A stretch of DNA of 64,000 nt from contig NC_081407.1 in NCBI RefSeq assembly GCF_030272615.1, positions 262,744,574 through 262,808,573 of the forward strand, in the 5' to 3' direction. The translations under genes were made by a program, and so were the position numbers. This document shows positions 32,875-44,182 of this stretch, one piece after another. The notes beneath the pieces are model-generated. The model was not told where the DNA came from. It searched no databases and saw only the letters and a program-made list of their open reading frames with translations. This stretch comes from Cryptomeria japonica (lineage: Eukaryota; Streptophyta; Pinopsida; Cupressales; Cupressaceae). Every line of letters begins with the position of its first letter. Within the stretch, counting starts at the first letter, position 1.

Positions 32875-35262
32875 TGATGAATTATGATGAACAATGAATA
32901 CTCTAAATGGTATTAAGAAGGGGGGGGTGAATTAGTACATACAAAAACTTCTCATCAACTTATCAAGTTAAAACAATGCTAACCAGTTGTCTTCATTACT
33001 AAACTTAACCATGGCAATACTGGTTAAACATAATAAGACATCAGACAACATAAACAGGTAAAACTGAATACTTCAAATATATTCAATACTTGATAACTAC
33101 GTAACCCATAAACATATACATGTGATATATCAGCAATACCATAACCATTAGCTCTGCATGCATAATCATTTAAACAAAGAATACTTAATCATCACATGAA
33201 AATACACAACTCATACTCACAGATTTTTCACGTGGAAACCCAAATGGGAAAAACCACAGTGGGGATGAATACTGTTAGAGTATTCACGTATTTACGTGAT
33301 TAATTAAACAATATTTGTTTAATTATTTAAGTTCCCTTTATCTCTTTTACACTTAAGATAAATTTAGGTGCATAATAATTAATTCTTTTATTAATTATTA
33401 TGTGCAAGCCCAAGTTTTCCTTTTTAGGGATTCTTGACCTATTAGAGGTTATTCTTTTCATTGAATTGTAAGGATTATCACATTACACATTTTTGTGAAT
33501 ATTGAGCTCTCATCTTTTTGAGCATAGTTTATGTGTATTTGTTTTATCTGTTATTTGCTTCCTTGCTTCTCCTTGTAACATATTTTTTAGCTTGCAGAGA
33601 TCATTTGGGATCCTGTGGTGTTGTATTTTCTCAACTCCAATATGGTATCAGAGCTTTAGATCTGCAACTATCTATTCTTGTTTTGAGAATTTTTGCATTG
33701 GAAGCAGATTTAGGGTTTCATGAAGTTTTTTTATGTACTTAGGGATAGGCCTTTTTTCTGAGCACTTTGGGCCTAAACAAACCTCACCATTGTGCTCAGA
33801 AGGCCCAAAAACCCCTATAGTCATATAAAACTTGACCATTTTTGGCTCCTAAGCCTCTGGAGGTATTTTTTCTCTAGTACCAGGTCGTACGACCTTGGCA
33901 CGTAGTTTGAGAAAAATAATATTTTTTTCCTTTTTACGGCATGCAGACCAAATGATTTTTGTTTAAAAAAATTCATTGGAAAAATAAAAAAAATATTGTA
34001 AAAAGCGAAGGTTTTTTTGTTTTTTGGAAAATCAAAAGTTTTGGGGGTTTTCCCCATGGTATGCAGGGTATCATGGGGCCCCTTGACAACCTGTAGGCCA
34101 CCCTCCACTGCTATCAGAGTGGGCCCCGCTAGCGTCCCTCGGCCTGCCATCGGCCTTGCCTTCCAGGCCCTCGTCGATGCTTTTCCCGGCTTCCTGCTTG
34201 CCACAGCTTACCGCTGGTCGTAACTCCCCAGCCCATGCCGCCCACAGCCCCTGCCGGCCCCACTCTATTAGGAGCCTAGTCTAGTTAAAGACTTTATAAT
34301 AAGGTTCTGCTCAGAATCGATCATGTTCAAGATCACCCGGTTAAGGGATGGCTATATACCCTGTTAAAGGTTACCTTGCTAGAGGATTTAAAGAAATCAA
34401 TATACTTAAGTCACTTGGTTAGAGGATTTATAGTAAGCCTGTTAAAGCTACCCGACAAAGGGATTTTCCTTCTGTTGAAATTATTAGAAGATAACAGGGA
34501 AAACTCTGATTTAATAACAACATTATATGCTAAGGCAGATCCTTTTCAGTTCCTCTATTCTGCAATCACACTCTACAATTTTCTCTCACTAGTCTGGCAA
34601 GTATCTCATCATTCAGATACATACACAACTTTTTCCAACAACTTACAATAACAAACATCATCGACCTTATAGACAACAATTAGGTCGGTAGCATAAACCC
34701 TAAACCCTAAGCATTTAGGTTTACAATTACAGGCGGTCCAATCCTGAACGTCCAAACACTTTTCATAGAATGAAACAATCTCAAACAAATCACAAGTCAT
34801 TCTGCATCGTCCATTCTTCACTGCACATAGAAATTAGTAACCCATCATGCTTTCTTCTCATACTGCTAAGAAGAATGTTCATTCCTGAGGTAGACATTTA
34901 ATGCAGTAGATCTTCACATGCAAGATCCTCAAAGAAATCCTTCACGTGTACAAAACTGACATGGCATCTCGATCTCATTCTCATTTCTTAGCTAACTCAT
35001 CACAAAATATCATTGGTTGCATTGCACAAGATAGATTGCCAAACCAAAAACCCTAGAGTTGAGACTACCAACCGGTAGTCACACTTAGTGGAACCCTGAC
35101 ACTGGTTCACTACATCTCTTCATACCGGTTCTTCAACTTGATCATCAATAACAACTGCTTCCAATCTTCATACTGGTTGACCTATACTTATTGACATCAA
35201 TGAAAACATACATTATTATCATATCATCATGTGCCAACATGCCAGTTCATCAAATGCCAACA
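32875..35262 (-). repeat. E3 5' LTR, enlarged by an inserted fragment
   Basis: TGATGAATTATGATGAAC start, AAATGCCAACA end. It aligns with 27002-28432 at 32875-33272 and from about 34263 to 35262. Between these lies foreign sequence (33273-34262). About 33 bp of LTR (CCACAAGC through GAAGCTTT in the partner) are missing at the junction. Confidence 0.9.
33273..34262 (+). mobile_element. Truncated plus-strand Copia-type fragment (LTR, PBS, leader)
   Basis: Starts TGTTAGAGTATTCACG like an LTR. A PBS TGGTATCAGAGC is at 33644-33655, so the LTR is about 33273-33643 (end eroded to CTCCAATA). About 600 bp of leader follow, the last 200 bp unusually GC-rich (GGCCCCGCTAGCGTCCCTCG near 34122). No second LTR, no gag domain and no target duplication; the right junction coincides with a deletion of host LTR sequence. 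Either a truncated insertion or the remnant of a larger deletion. Confidence 0.7.
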
Positions 35263-35267
35263 TTAAT

Positions 35268-36112
35268 TCATCCCATGAGGAAATACAATATGCTGGCAAA
35301 AAAGAGAACCAATCTCTTGCATCCTCTTTCAGTGACTGGACAAATAATTTCATGCACACATCTTCTTGGAAAACTTCAAAATCTCCCATCAAGTCTAAAA
35401 ATCTTTTCAAATGTAGATGTGTTGATTATGATTTCTTTCCACTGCATATTGACAAATGCTTTCTAATTTTTGTGGGTATAAGATTTGGGTAACCCGAAAT
35501 ACCTTCAAAGTTCAGAGCATCATAGTAATTTGTTTTAAAACTTCTCTTATAATATGGGTGTGACATTTCAATAGGCATGGCTATATGTGGAAATATACCA
35601 GGCTGAAAAACTTCACTACACATTTCTACTTGCTTCCACAAATAATAGTACAACCTAGTGTAGAATAATGAAAAACTTCAAGCACATATCATCATACTGA
35701 TCTATTCATAACATTGCTTGACATAAAGTTTCTTCAAATTTGCATTCTACAGTAGAAAATATATGCTGAAAACTACAGCAAAATAGATATGCAAATAGAC
35801 TTATAATTCCCCTGTTTCCCTCTTTACTAGTGTTGTTCACTTAATGGGAAAACTATTTTACTCATTCAATTTTTCAAAAGAAAATATTTTGCATCAAAAC
35901 TTCTGAAAGTACCTGGATATTTGCAGCTATGAGACTTGTAGATCTGACCATTTATTCACATTTTCAGCATGGTCTTTTACCTCAGAGTTGCCACCTCTTT
36001 CACGGAGGAAAATATCTTCAATAAATTTTTGGGATCTTCGAAACTCCAAGCATCTACTAAATCTTTGTTCTAACTTCACTAAATCTCTTAAAACTTTCAC
36101 AATAATGTACAC
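35268..36112 (-). pseudogene. Element D Gag N-terminal half
   Basis: Frames 35426-35653 and the one covering 35268-35410 are in the same phase, separated by TAA at 35426-35428. Recognisable Gypsy gag motif: FLDLMGDFEVFQEDVCMKLF and SLKEDARDWFSFLPA followed by ISSWDEL, equivalent to the usual LKLFPFSLKDKAKSWL and TTWDEL motifs. E3 inserted directly after this point. If E3 and one TTAAT are discounted, the phase carries straight on at 26996. The short frame 35927-36112 lies upstream in the leader and is not clearly coding. Confidence 0.72.
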
Positions 36113-36336
36113 TGGTGCATATATCTTTTAGAGTCGCCACTCACTACTGTGAGAATTTTTAAAATCATTTATAGAACATGAATAGATGTAGACTTACACA
36201 AAGATAAGAGGATAACAAATTTTCAACACTTTACTAACTCTTTCCTCACATGGACATGGCTAGACTAACTAGCTTTAATTGTTGATAGACAAAGAGTGTC
36301 TCAATTTGAATCCAATCAACACAACTTGTAGCATAG

Positions 36337-36354
36337 TCCCCAACAGAGTCGCCA
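36337..36354 (-). other. Element D primer binding site
   Basis: Minus-strand TGGCGACTCTGTTGGGGA lies four bases inside the LTR edge at 36359. The motif resembles PBS sequences of plant Gypsy elements; I do not assign the tRNA. Confidence 0.75.
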
Positions 36355-36358
36355 TTTT

Positions 36359-38813
36359 TGTTGTTCTCAAAAAAGAGAAAACCCAAGTTCACCTGCAATT
36401 TATCTATCAAGTAGCCAATTTCAATCTATGAAATACTTCAGGGCTTGGGACAACATAACAAGGATAAAAATCCTTCTACTCTTCAAGCTCTACAAAACCT
36501 AGGTGGGTGTATCTTTGATGCACAAAATTAGACCAATAACACAAAAGACGTCATCAACAAAAGCATATAGATCTCATTAAAGGTTCAAAGACAAGGAGGG
36601 TACTATAGATAGGCTAAATCTACATTGATAACTCGACAGGTCTGAACACGAGATAAGTGGAACCATTCCACGAAATAGAAAAGAAAGATATTATGATTTG
36701 ATTCTTTTAAAATGTTGCAAGTAACTTCTAACTATATCAAATCAGTGCCTCAATCCAGGCATAGAGTCAATACAAATAGCTACAAATGAAATCCAAGCTG
36801 CAAATTAGATCTACAAAAAAATATCCCTGTATTAATGCCTGACATTAATACATTCTAAACTTAAAAAAAGGATCATACATATCCAAATATTAATTCAAAA
36901 TTCACAATTTTTGCTCATTGAATTTAAATCCTTTATGTAAAGGATACCAGAGAATAGGAATTACACTTTCTCGTGGGAGGATAAATCCAAACTCCCTTGA
37001 AGACTGGATTTATTGAATTTGAAAAAATGCCTGAAGACAATCCAATGGAACTGCATATATGCCTTACATATATGTGACATGCAACTAAGAATTTACAGCT
37101 AAATGCATCTATTCAATGACAAAAGAATGAGGACATTCAACAATTACAACCCAGAAAATTAAATGCATAGGACTGGAACCCCTCTTGGAAATCTCGCTTC
37201 GAGAATTTCTCAAAAATTGGAACCCTTACAAAAGAGAAGAACTCAGAATATATAGAAGAGGGAAAAAGATCAGATCTCCATCTATTAGTGACAAGTGCCC
37301 CACTCCTTCTGAAAATATTCTTTCCTTCACTCTTGTGGAAACTGTACTCCAGATATTTGACAAGTTTTAAAACTGATTGCATGAACGAACTCCTCATTTC
37401 GCGAGCTTTCTAACGGTATATCACACTTGTATATTCACGTAAAGATATCCTGTCAACCATTAATCTTTCATGTAGCCAGGCACAACTAGGCATTTAAATC
37501 TCTTCATTTTTACTATATTCTAAAACTATATATTCAATCTTGATTTATTCTCTTTCTACTTTGCCACATGGCACTACCTAGTTTGTTTGCGAATCCACCA
37601 GTTCGCCACCTCATCTGCCACATCAACACTGCCAGACCCACCTTAGGCCTTGGCTCTTCTTTGTCACTAATCATCTTCAACCTACTCACTCTTTATCCTC
37701 AGTCCTTTACTACATGTTCTTTTTTGCTAATCCGCAAGGATTTTAGGTCGTGCATCTTCCAATCGCAGATCAGCGACTACCGGTGGATCATCTATGATCA
37801 CCATCTGATCTGGCCAACTTGCTTGACCTTTAGCTTCTTCTTAGCTACTCCCTTCTACCACGTGTCACCTCTGGATTGGTTTCGGAGTCCCTATCCTGCC
37901 ACCTTAGCACGACCTCACTAACCGCCAAAATGATGCTCTTCTTTATCGCTAGGTCACAAGGGATGTGCCAACGAGCAGTTTCCCATTGCGACCACCATTG
38001 GGTCAACCTTGATCTACCACTCATGAAGTCTCGAGTTTTTTAGGTGTTAGCATTTTATGCTAGTGAGCTGGAGACTATTAATGAAATTTCTTTGGTCGTG
38101 AGGTCTTGAGTTGGTTTTTGCCGCTCACCTCTTCTGTCGAGCCTGCCACGTGTCACTTCCTAATTTGTTCGTGCATCTGGTTGTCTTGCCACTTGGATCC
38201 ACCACCTGGACCTAGGCCCACCTTGTCGCCAAGTCACGATGGATAACATTATGGGCACTTCCCAATCACGGTACAATGACAGTTGTTGATAGTCCCAGAA
38301 TTTTACTCCACCGTTGATCTTCCTTGGATCTACCATTGGATCTTCTCCATTTGCACGACCCTTAGCCTCTTCTCGCTAGCCTGTCCTAAAATTTGGGCAC
38401 CTTGAGATGTGCATGTGCGGGGTCCACTGGGCCATGAGCCACCTCTTGCCAAAATCCCTTAAGCTTTGACACTATAGTTATATGTGGCTTTATATTTAAA
38501 TGCAAAAAATATCCTCCCCACTACCAATGTGGGATAAATGGTTTTGCATTCGTTTGAAGATTTCAATGGTGCTGTAGCAGCCAATGCATTTGCTTGGAAA
38601 TTTCTTAGCCTTTGTCTACATTGTGGGAGGGCTGGGTGCTTTGCTTGCCAATTTGCATTTTCTTTTGAAACCTTCTTAAGCCCCTTTTCACGCCATTCTA
38701 TTTACCTGCCAATAGCACTTGTTGAAGGTTTATAAGCCATGCCAAAATGAAAGTGCAGATGCAAAATCTTGAAACTAAGCCTCTCAAAATCTCAAATCTT
38801 ATGAGTCCCAACA
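36359..38813 (-). repeat. Element D 5' LTR
   Basis: TGTTGTTCTCAAAAAAGAG start, GAGTCCCAACA end, 2,455 bp, aligned along its length with 22405-24855. Differences are mostly C/T and G/A transitions. A candidate minus-strand TATA box (CTATATATTCTG) is at about 37247-37257. Confidence 0.92.
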
Positions 38814-41173
38814 CACTGGTGGCTTCACCACTTGGTACCTCACCCAAAAATTGATTATCCTCTATATTTGTAACCTTATTTACATCTTCCTCTATATCCT
38901 CTATTATCTGTACATTATCTTGCAGGATATCCTCAATTTCAAAATGCGACTCAGTAACCGGTACAATAGTATTCGATTGAGTGCTTGTCGATTTCTCAAT
39001 ATTTACAGTTGGTTTATTAGCTGGTTCCATATCCTTAGGTAACTGAATGTTCTTGTGATTGTATAAAGCTGGAACTAAACTCATAGCCAACACCCAAAAT
39101 AACTCTCACCCATATATCAATTGTCTCCTTTCTGATTTCTTCAAGTCTGTCCAACATGAGACTGTTAACTCTGTACTTGGGATTGAATTCTAATGATCCA
39201 GTTTTATTGATTAAATCACCCATTTTCGGAGGAGTTATTGAAGGAAAAAGATTGACCAATTTGGTCTCCTCAATCCTTCTATCCAAAGACTGAGCATGTA
39301 TCTTTCTGACCTCTAATCTATCAAATAACTCCTTAGGCAAAAATTCCTGTAATTCTATCAATTCCCTACTAAATGAATCAATATATAAAAGAATAGCCTC
39401 TTCTATTTTCTTCTTGTCCTGCTCACTAAAATTGTCAAAGAATGAAGAAATGCTATCTAGATTACCATCTTTTACAATCTGTTCAATCAATTCTTGTGCA
39501 TTCACCCTTTTCTTACCGGTTCTTTGTTTAGATTCAGGTTTAGTTTTCTCCATTTAGATTAATGGTGATCTTTGGACTCCGAGGAGTCTCCTTGATAGGT
39601 TCAAACTTTTGTTCTTCTTTCTTCTCCCTTACCACTATAGAAGAAATGTCTTTCCCCTTGGGAACCTCCTTGATCTCAGTATCTGATTCTATTTTAGAAG
39701 AAATAGTCATATATTGTTGGGTCGCCTTAGGTTTCTTCTTGGGTGGCTCTACCAGTGTCTGATTGGTAGGCTCAACTTCTGGTTGTTTGGATGTTTCTGA
39801 TGTAACGGGGATCACATTGGGTGTGGCTTGAGCTGATTTTTGGGCTTCCCTTTCCTCTTTCCTCTTCTATTTCAACTCTTTCTTCCCCTATTCTTCCAAA
39901 ATTTTAACATGTTGTTCAACCTTAGATCTGTCAACACCTTCACTTATCAATCTCTCTGCTGCTAGCTGGGTCATCTTCTTTTGGATTGCCGGAGCTACCT
40001 ATTCCTAATGAACTTTAAGTCCTTTCTCCTTAGCAGTTCCAAAATTATCTTCCTTTTCATCTACCAGGGCCTGCAAAAGGTGTTGTGCATAGGCAACCAG
40101 AGTAGCTTCCTCAACCTCATAACCCATAGGCATTATTCATATAGTCCTTGATTGTACAACCCCCATCATACATTCATCTTTATCTACCATAAAGCAAATT
40201 ATGTCCTTATATTTCTCAACTATAGATTTAGGAATCCAGGACCTATTCTTCATTTCCTCCTGAAATATTTTGAAAATTTCCCATAGATTGGCTTTCTTAT
40301 CCTTATCACCTTATCTATCCAAAATTTGAGCAATCTGGGTTGCTACCGAGTGGTCAAAAGCCCACTGAGTCTCTCCAAAACTAGGAACAGTGCCCAAAAA
40401 GTAAAATACTAAACAAGTGATGAAGGAGCCATACTGGAAAGTATTCTTTTTGTCTTGCTTGATCTTCTATAGGTTAGTCATGAATTCTTTTAGCATTACA
40501 CTGCATAGATCATAATCGACATCCTCCTTTACCATCTGATAAGCAACCAAAATGTTGTTACCATCTACAAAGTTTAATTGGTTTGACTGATATATCTTAT
40601 AACCAATATAACCATTGCTGCAAATTTAACATCTATGTCCCTAACATCATCTACCCTCCTAGACCTTCCATCAAAAGTTGCGCCAGTAAGTTTATTCATT
40701 TCAGTGTGAGATAACTTACATCCAGTATCAGGAACACCTCCGATTTTGTGAAGACATGTGACATTCTTGACAACTTCCTCAGTAATGTTGTATGGTATGT
40801 CTAACCAAATGAATTCTCTTTGAATGCGGCTCAAAACATAGTGTACCCATTCCACCTCATCAAAAGTCAAGAAATCTATAAACTCTGTGAAACCATTCCT
40901 CTGCAAATGTGTGAATTATGGTTTCACTTGGTTGTCAGAAATTAGGTTTTTGGTGAAAATGCAGGACAACTCATAATATCCAACTTCTTCAATGTTGTAG
41001 TGGATGTATGCCCTAATATCCTCTGTATGAAGAACTCCATGATAAAATTGTGAAAATACACCTAATGGCTCGTCCAAAAGGGATTTGTATGGACGCTTCT
41101 TGAAAATGGGGTAAGGGCAGTTCTTGATCTCAACCACCAAGGGAGTGTCAATGTTGGATGAAGATGAAGCCAT
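38814..41173 (-). pseudogene. E2 ORF2, N-terminal two thirds
   Basis: The ATG at 41173 (MASSSSNIDTPLVVEIK) is preferred over the upstream TTG because E5 has an equivalent ASSSTPEF start. Domain A spans 40000-41173: HTEDIRAYIHYNIEEVG, VLSRIQREFIWLDIPYNITE, LTGATFDGRSRRVDDVRDID and, after a phase change, ICFMVDKDE with MGYEVEEA. A Lys/Glu/Pro-rich linker is at about 39540-39960. Domain B is 39035-39553 (helical, LLYIDSFSRELIELQEFLP, SLMLDRLEEIRKETIDIW). An acidic stretch ends in GEVPSGEATS, where D inserted. At least three phase changes and several stops. Function unknown; equivalents in E4, E5 and E6. Confidence 0.75.
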
Positions 41174-41650
41174 TGCAACCAAACACAAAAGCTAGGGTTT
41201 CTGCAAACATGAAAATACCTAAAAAATGCTGCTGGGAGATCAAATTGCTCAAAAGAAAGTGGTTGCTTAATTTTCTCTATAGCTCTGAAATGCTCTAGAA
41301 ATTTGCTTGCTTGAATACTCAATCATTATGTGAACAAAATAACTTAACTTCCCCTTTTATCACTGTTAACCCTAATTTTCCATTGTAATAAATGTTGTCG
41401 GTTAGGCTTGGCCAGTTCACAAGATCTGCAAGTAGATTCTGATAAACCACTGAAATATCTTTAGTATCCATCCACAATTAGAATCTTTGACTACAAACCT
41501 AATCCGAGGAATCTGCATGATCTTCAATGATTTGCCTACCCCTAAGGCTGAGTGCCTTAGTTACCGATTGTATTTGTTGTCGATGTAGGACCTGATGAAT
41601 TTCATAGTTATTTTATTAGTGGTGTATCAGATCTTCTTACCCATCTCATC
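41174..41650 (-). other. Spacer between ORF1 and ORF2 of E2
   Basis: About 480 bp without a supported frame. A spacer of similar position and length occurs in E4, E5 and E6, so ORF2 translation would need its own start, a spliced or subgenomic RNA, or reinitiation. Confidence 0.5.
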
Positions 41651-42720
41651 TCATGTTGTTTCCTGATGTCTTCCACTTTTGCTTTTCCCTTTCTCATCAG
41701 CATTTCCATTAGTTGTCAGTGGGCTCTTACTTCTGCAATATTTAACAATGTGCCCAAGCTTGTTGCATGCATAACAGACAATATTGTTCTTCTGTACTGC
41801 CTTGTTAACTCCTTGATTTACTTGATTTCCTTTTGATCTGCATTGGTTAGCCATATGTCCAAATCTACTACATGCATGACATCTTACATTTCCAAGACTG
41901 GTGAATGATGTATTGTTCTAATTATTCCTATTTTTGCACTCACTAGCCATATGACCATATTTATTACAAATAAAGCATATAGCATTAAATTTGTGATAAT
42001 TAGGCTATCTTACTGGTGATTTCAAGTTCCGGTTGACATGATTATGCTTCTGTCTAGATGATTAATCTTGTTGTGCAGTACCAGAGCCTTCTCATACTTC
42101 ATAACGAAGACCTCTTTTATCATTAGAATCTCTCTGATTCTTCAATAGTTTATCAATTTTAGCAAACCTATCCTTGAACTTGTCCTTGTACTCATTTACA
42201 ATAACCAAATCATCCCTCATGATTATGATTTATCTTTCAAGTTCTTGTTCATTGTTCTTGGGACTGAGTCAATTGAAGTTTTAACATATCATTCTCATGA
42301 GTCAATCTGTTGCATTCCTTAGATCTATCCTTGAATGCTTGAGCTAGGTTTTCTACATTTTTATTTCTGTTCTCTATCTCCTTGCACATCCTCATAGTTA
42401 GGGATTGCATCTCATTCTTCAAGACAATGTTATCCTTAGTAAGTTTCAGACAATGATCCTTCATAGCATCTTCCTCATCACTGCTCTGATTTTGCAGTTG
42501 ATCACAAAGTTCCCTTCTCTTAGCCTTGACAAATGAAAGCTTTCATTGCAATGAAATGATGTGTTCACGGGCTTGCTTCAATTAATTTTTTAGTTTACTA
42601 TTCTCCATCTATTCATTATCAAGATTCTCAAGAGCAAGTCTAAGTTGCTATTGTAGACCGGTTTCCATTGATTCCAAATTTAGGATCTTCCTCAACTGTT
42701 TAAACTTCTTCTGAGGAACC
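41651..42720 (-). pseudogene. E2 ORF1: coiled coil followed by zinc knuckles
   Basis: Immediately after the PBS the frame encodes a heptad-rich charged region; the best piece is 42249-42464 (MKDHCLKLTKDNIVLKNEM, EIENRNKNVENLAQAFKDR). Then come knuckles CFICNKYGHMASEC (about 41937-41978), CHACSRFGHMANQC (about 41845-41890) and CYACNKLGHIVKYC (about 41740-41783), each CX2CX4HX4C, and a basic tail. It looks like a gag-type nucleic-acid-binding protein lacking the usual Copia gag N-terminal domain. Several stops and phase changes. Confidence 0.72.
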
Positions 42721-42723
42721 AAG

Positions 42724-42734
42724 TTTTGATACCA
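42724..42734 (-). other. E2 primer binding site, mutated
   Basis: Minus-strand TGGTATCAAAA; the usual TGGTATCAGAGC has lost both G bases to A, as expected from C-to-T decay on the other strand. Confidence 0.85.
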
Positions 42735-42736
42735 AT

Positions 42737-43730
42737 TGTTGGAATCCAAGAACACTGAGAGGGGGGCTGAATCAGTGTTCTACCAGTAAAGTTAGTTTTG
42801 AACTTATTCCTTATTAATCGGTTAATAGTAAATAAAATTAGAATTCATAGAACAAATAACACAATGAAAGACAACACCACAACACCAAGATTTATACGTG
42901 GAAAAACATGCAAAGGGAAAAACCATGGTGGAGATGATACCCACAATATCTATATGCTTGATCAAGGTATACAAATATTACATAAGAGGGTCTGCACATG
43001 CAGAAAGGCCAACCACCTAGAGCTCACTACTCAAACACAAAATATAGGAAGTCTCACTGACTTACAAAATACTTACAAGTGTTTACAACTCAAAAATGAA
43101 CTTATAAATAGCATCTGATCATGCTAGGTAAGTTTCGGTGAATGCTCTGATAACCTCCTCTGTATTTTGGTTTTTTGATACTATGTTCTACCACCGATTA
43201 AGCTGTGCATGTGAAACTGCACATAGTCATTTCGAATCGCATACCAAAATGCATACCAAAACTCATTGAAATATTCACAACCAAAAGTTTGCATTCCAAC
43301 GAACACATCCGATATCCCTAAATATCCTTCTGACTTAACCATGTCGGCTTCAACAAGAAATATAAACATGTCAGCTAACAAAACATAATAAAAATCAAAC
43401 ATAAATCCAATGACCATGTCGGCCATCACATGTTACCACCAAGATCGATGAAGACATAATTGGGACCAAAAGATTTCCTTAGCTAGGTCTTATCCATTAC
43501 CAGGTTCCATATACACGTTACTGGGATCAGACAAAGTTATTGGGATCAGGACTTAGTTAGGTATGAAGTGAATGTCATTGTCGGTGCTGGTGTCGGTGTA
43601 AAGCAATGTGAATACCAATACCGGTTAAGTACAATGAATGTCCGTTAACCAAATAATGAAACCATTTACCTTGAGTTGATGAGTTGCCATAATGCCATTA
43701 ACCTTACCGGATGAGTGTCAATTGCCAACA
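42737..43730 (-). repeat. E2 5' LTR
   Basis: TGTTGGAATCCAAG start and TTGCCAACA end, followed by the ATTAA target copy. Near its PBS-side end a 10-bp stem (42749-42758 with 42772-42781) encloses the G-rich loop. Confidence 0.93.
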
Positions 43731-43735
43731 ATTAA

Positions 43736-43988
43736 ATATCTTATTATAGACACCCATAAGTGGGGAAAACAATACTAAACACTTGTGTTCACAACCCACT
43801 TTTACCGTGTTGCTAGTGAAACCCATCATCCCTTATGAATACATTACAAACAACAGTGAGAATTAAGTATTATAAATTATTTTCACAATACATCGTAAGT
43901 TACTTAGGACACTTTCCAAGTATGTTATAACCATGTCATAGGATTTACAAGGTAGATGCCACCTTAATCCTAACATTCTCCCACTTGA
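43736..43988 (-). repeat. End of an older Copia LTR with PPT (host of E2)
   Basis: The sequence resuming after E2 ends CTTAATCCTAACA at 43975 and is followed by minus-strand CAAGTGGGAGAAT, a common plant Copia PPT. It is therefore the internal edge of a 3' LTR of a minus-strand element into which E2 jumped. The LTR's other part lies left of 20222; its outer end was not found. Confidence 0.55.
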
Positions 43989-44182
43989 CATCATACATTG
44001 AAAATACACTCATAGGAATCACTAAGAAGGAAAAACCATTCCTTAGCCATCCATGTACCATCTAAATCTTCACCATGCTCTCATGCTCCAAAAAGACACT
44101 TGCAAAATAAACCATGAAAACCACCATCAAGCAAAAACTCCTCACATCCTCTAGCATGCCACGTATGGAAGAAAAAGTAACA
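43989..44182. other. Short interval without assignable content
   Basis: AT-rich sequence between two LTR remnants with no coding or structural signal that I can support. Confidence 0.4.

Larger units (their letters stand above)
27002..35262 (-). mobile_element. E3: Copia LTR retrotransposon nested in element D
   Basis: LTRs at 27002-28432 and 32875-35262 (the latter enlarged by an inserted fragment) are flanked by identical TTAAT (26997-27001 and 35263-35267). Element sense: 5' LTR, initiator tRNA-Met PBS, gag-protease, integrase, reverse transcriptase, RNase H, PPT, 3' LTR. From gag to the start of reverse transcriptase everything is in one phase, broken only by five stops. A deletion with frame change then follows in reverse transcriptase. 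It is the best-preserved coding Copia element here. Confidence 0.93.
22405..38813 (-). mobile_element. Element D: gag-only LTR element with 2.45-kb LTRs, nested in E2 ORF2
   Basis: Long LTRs at 22405-24855 and 36359-38813 are highly similar over about 2.45 kb. Flanks CACCG (22400-22404) and CACTG (38814-38818) differ at one base. After removal of nested E3 the internal part is only about 3.2 kb and encodes a Gag-like protein with a long acidic tail, with no pol. The PBS reads TGGCGACTCTGTTGGGGA. There is no clear purine tract next to the 3' LTR (minus strand ...CCAGTTAGAGCCAT). This matches the description of terminal-repeat elements carrying only gag (TR-GAG-like), so transposition would need a partner. 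Confidence 0.85.
20227..43730 (-). mobile_element. E2: pol-less Copia-like LTR element, interrupted by element D
   Basis: LTRs at 20227-21233 and 42737-43730 are flanked by identical ATTAA (20222-20226 and 43731-43735). After removal of D (22405-38813) the element is about 7.1 kb. In element sense: 5' LTR, PBS, ORF1 (coiled coil, zinc knuckles), spacer, ORF2 (about 1,100 codons), PPT, 3' LTR. No protease, integrase or reverse transcriptase is found in its own sequence; those seen inside the interval belong to nested E3. Confidence 0.9.

Noticed and set aside
33821-34223. Overlapping frames on both strands in the GC-rich leader fragment
   Set aside because: High GC content lowers stop frequency; neither strand shows a known motif.
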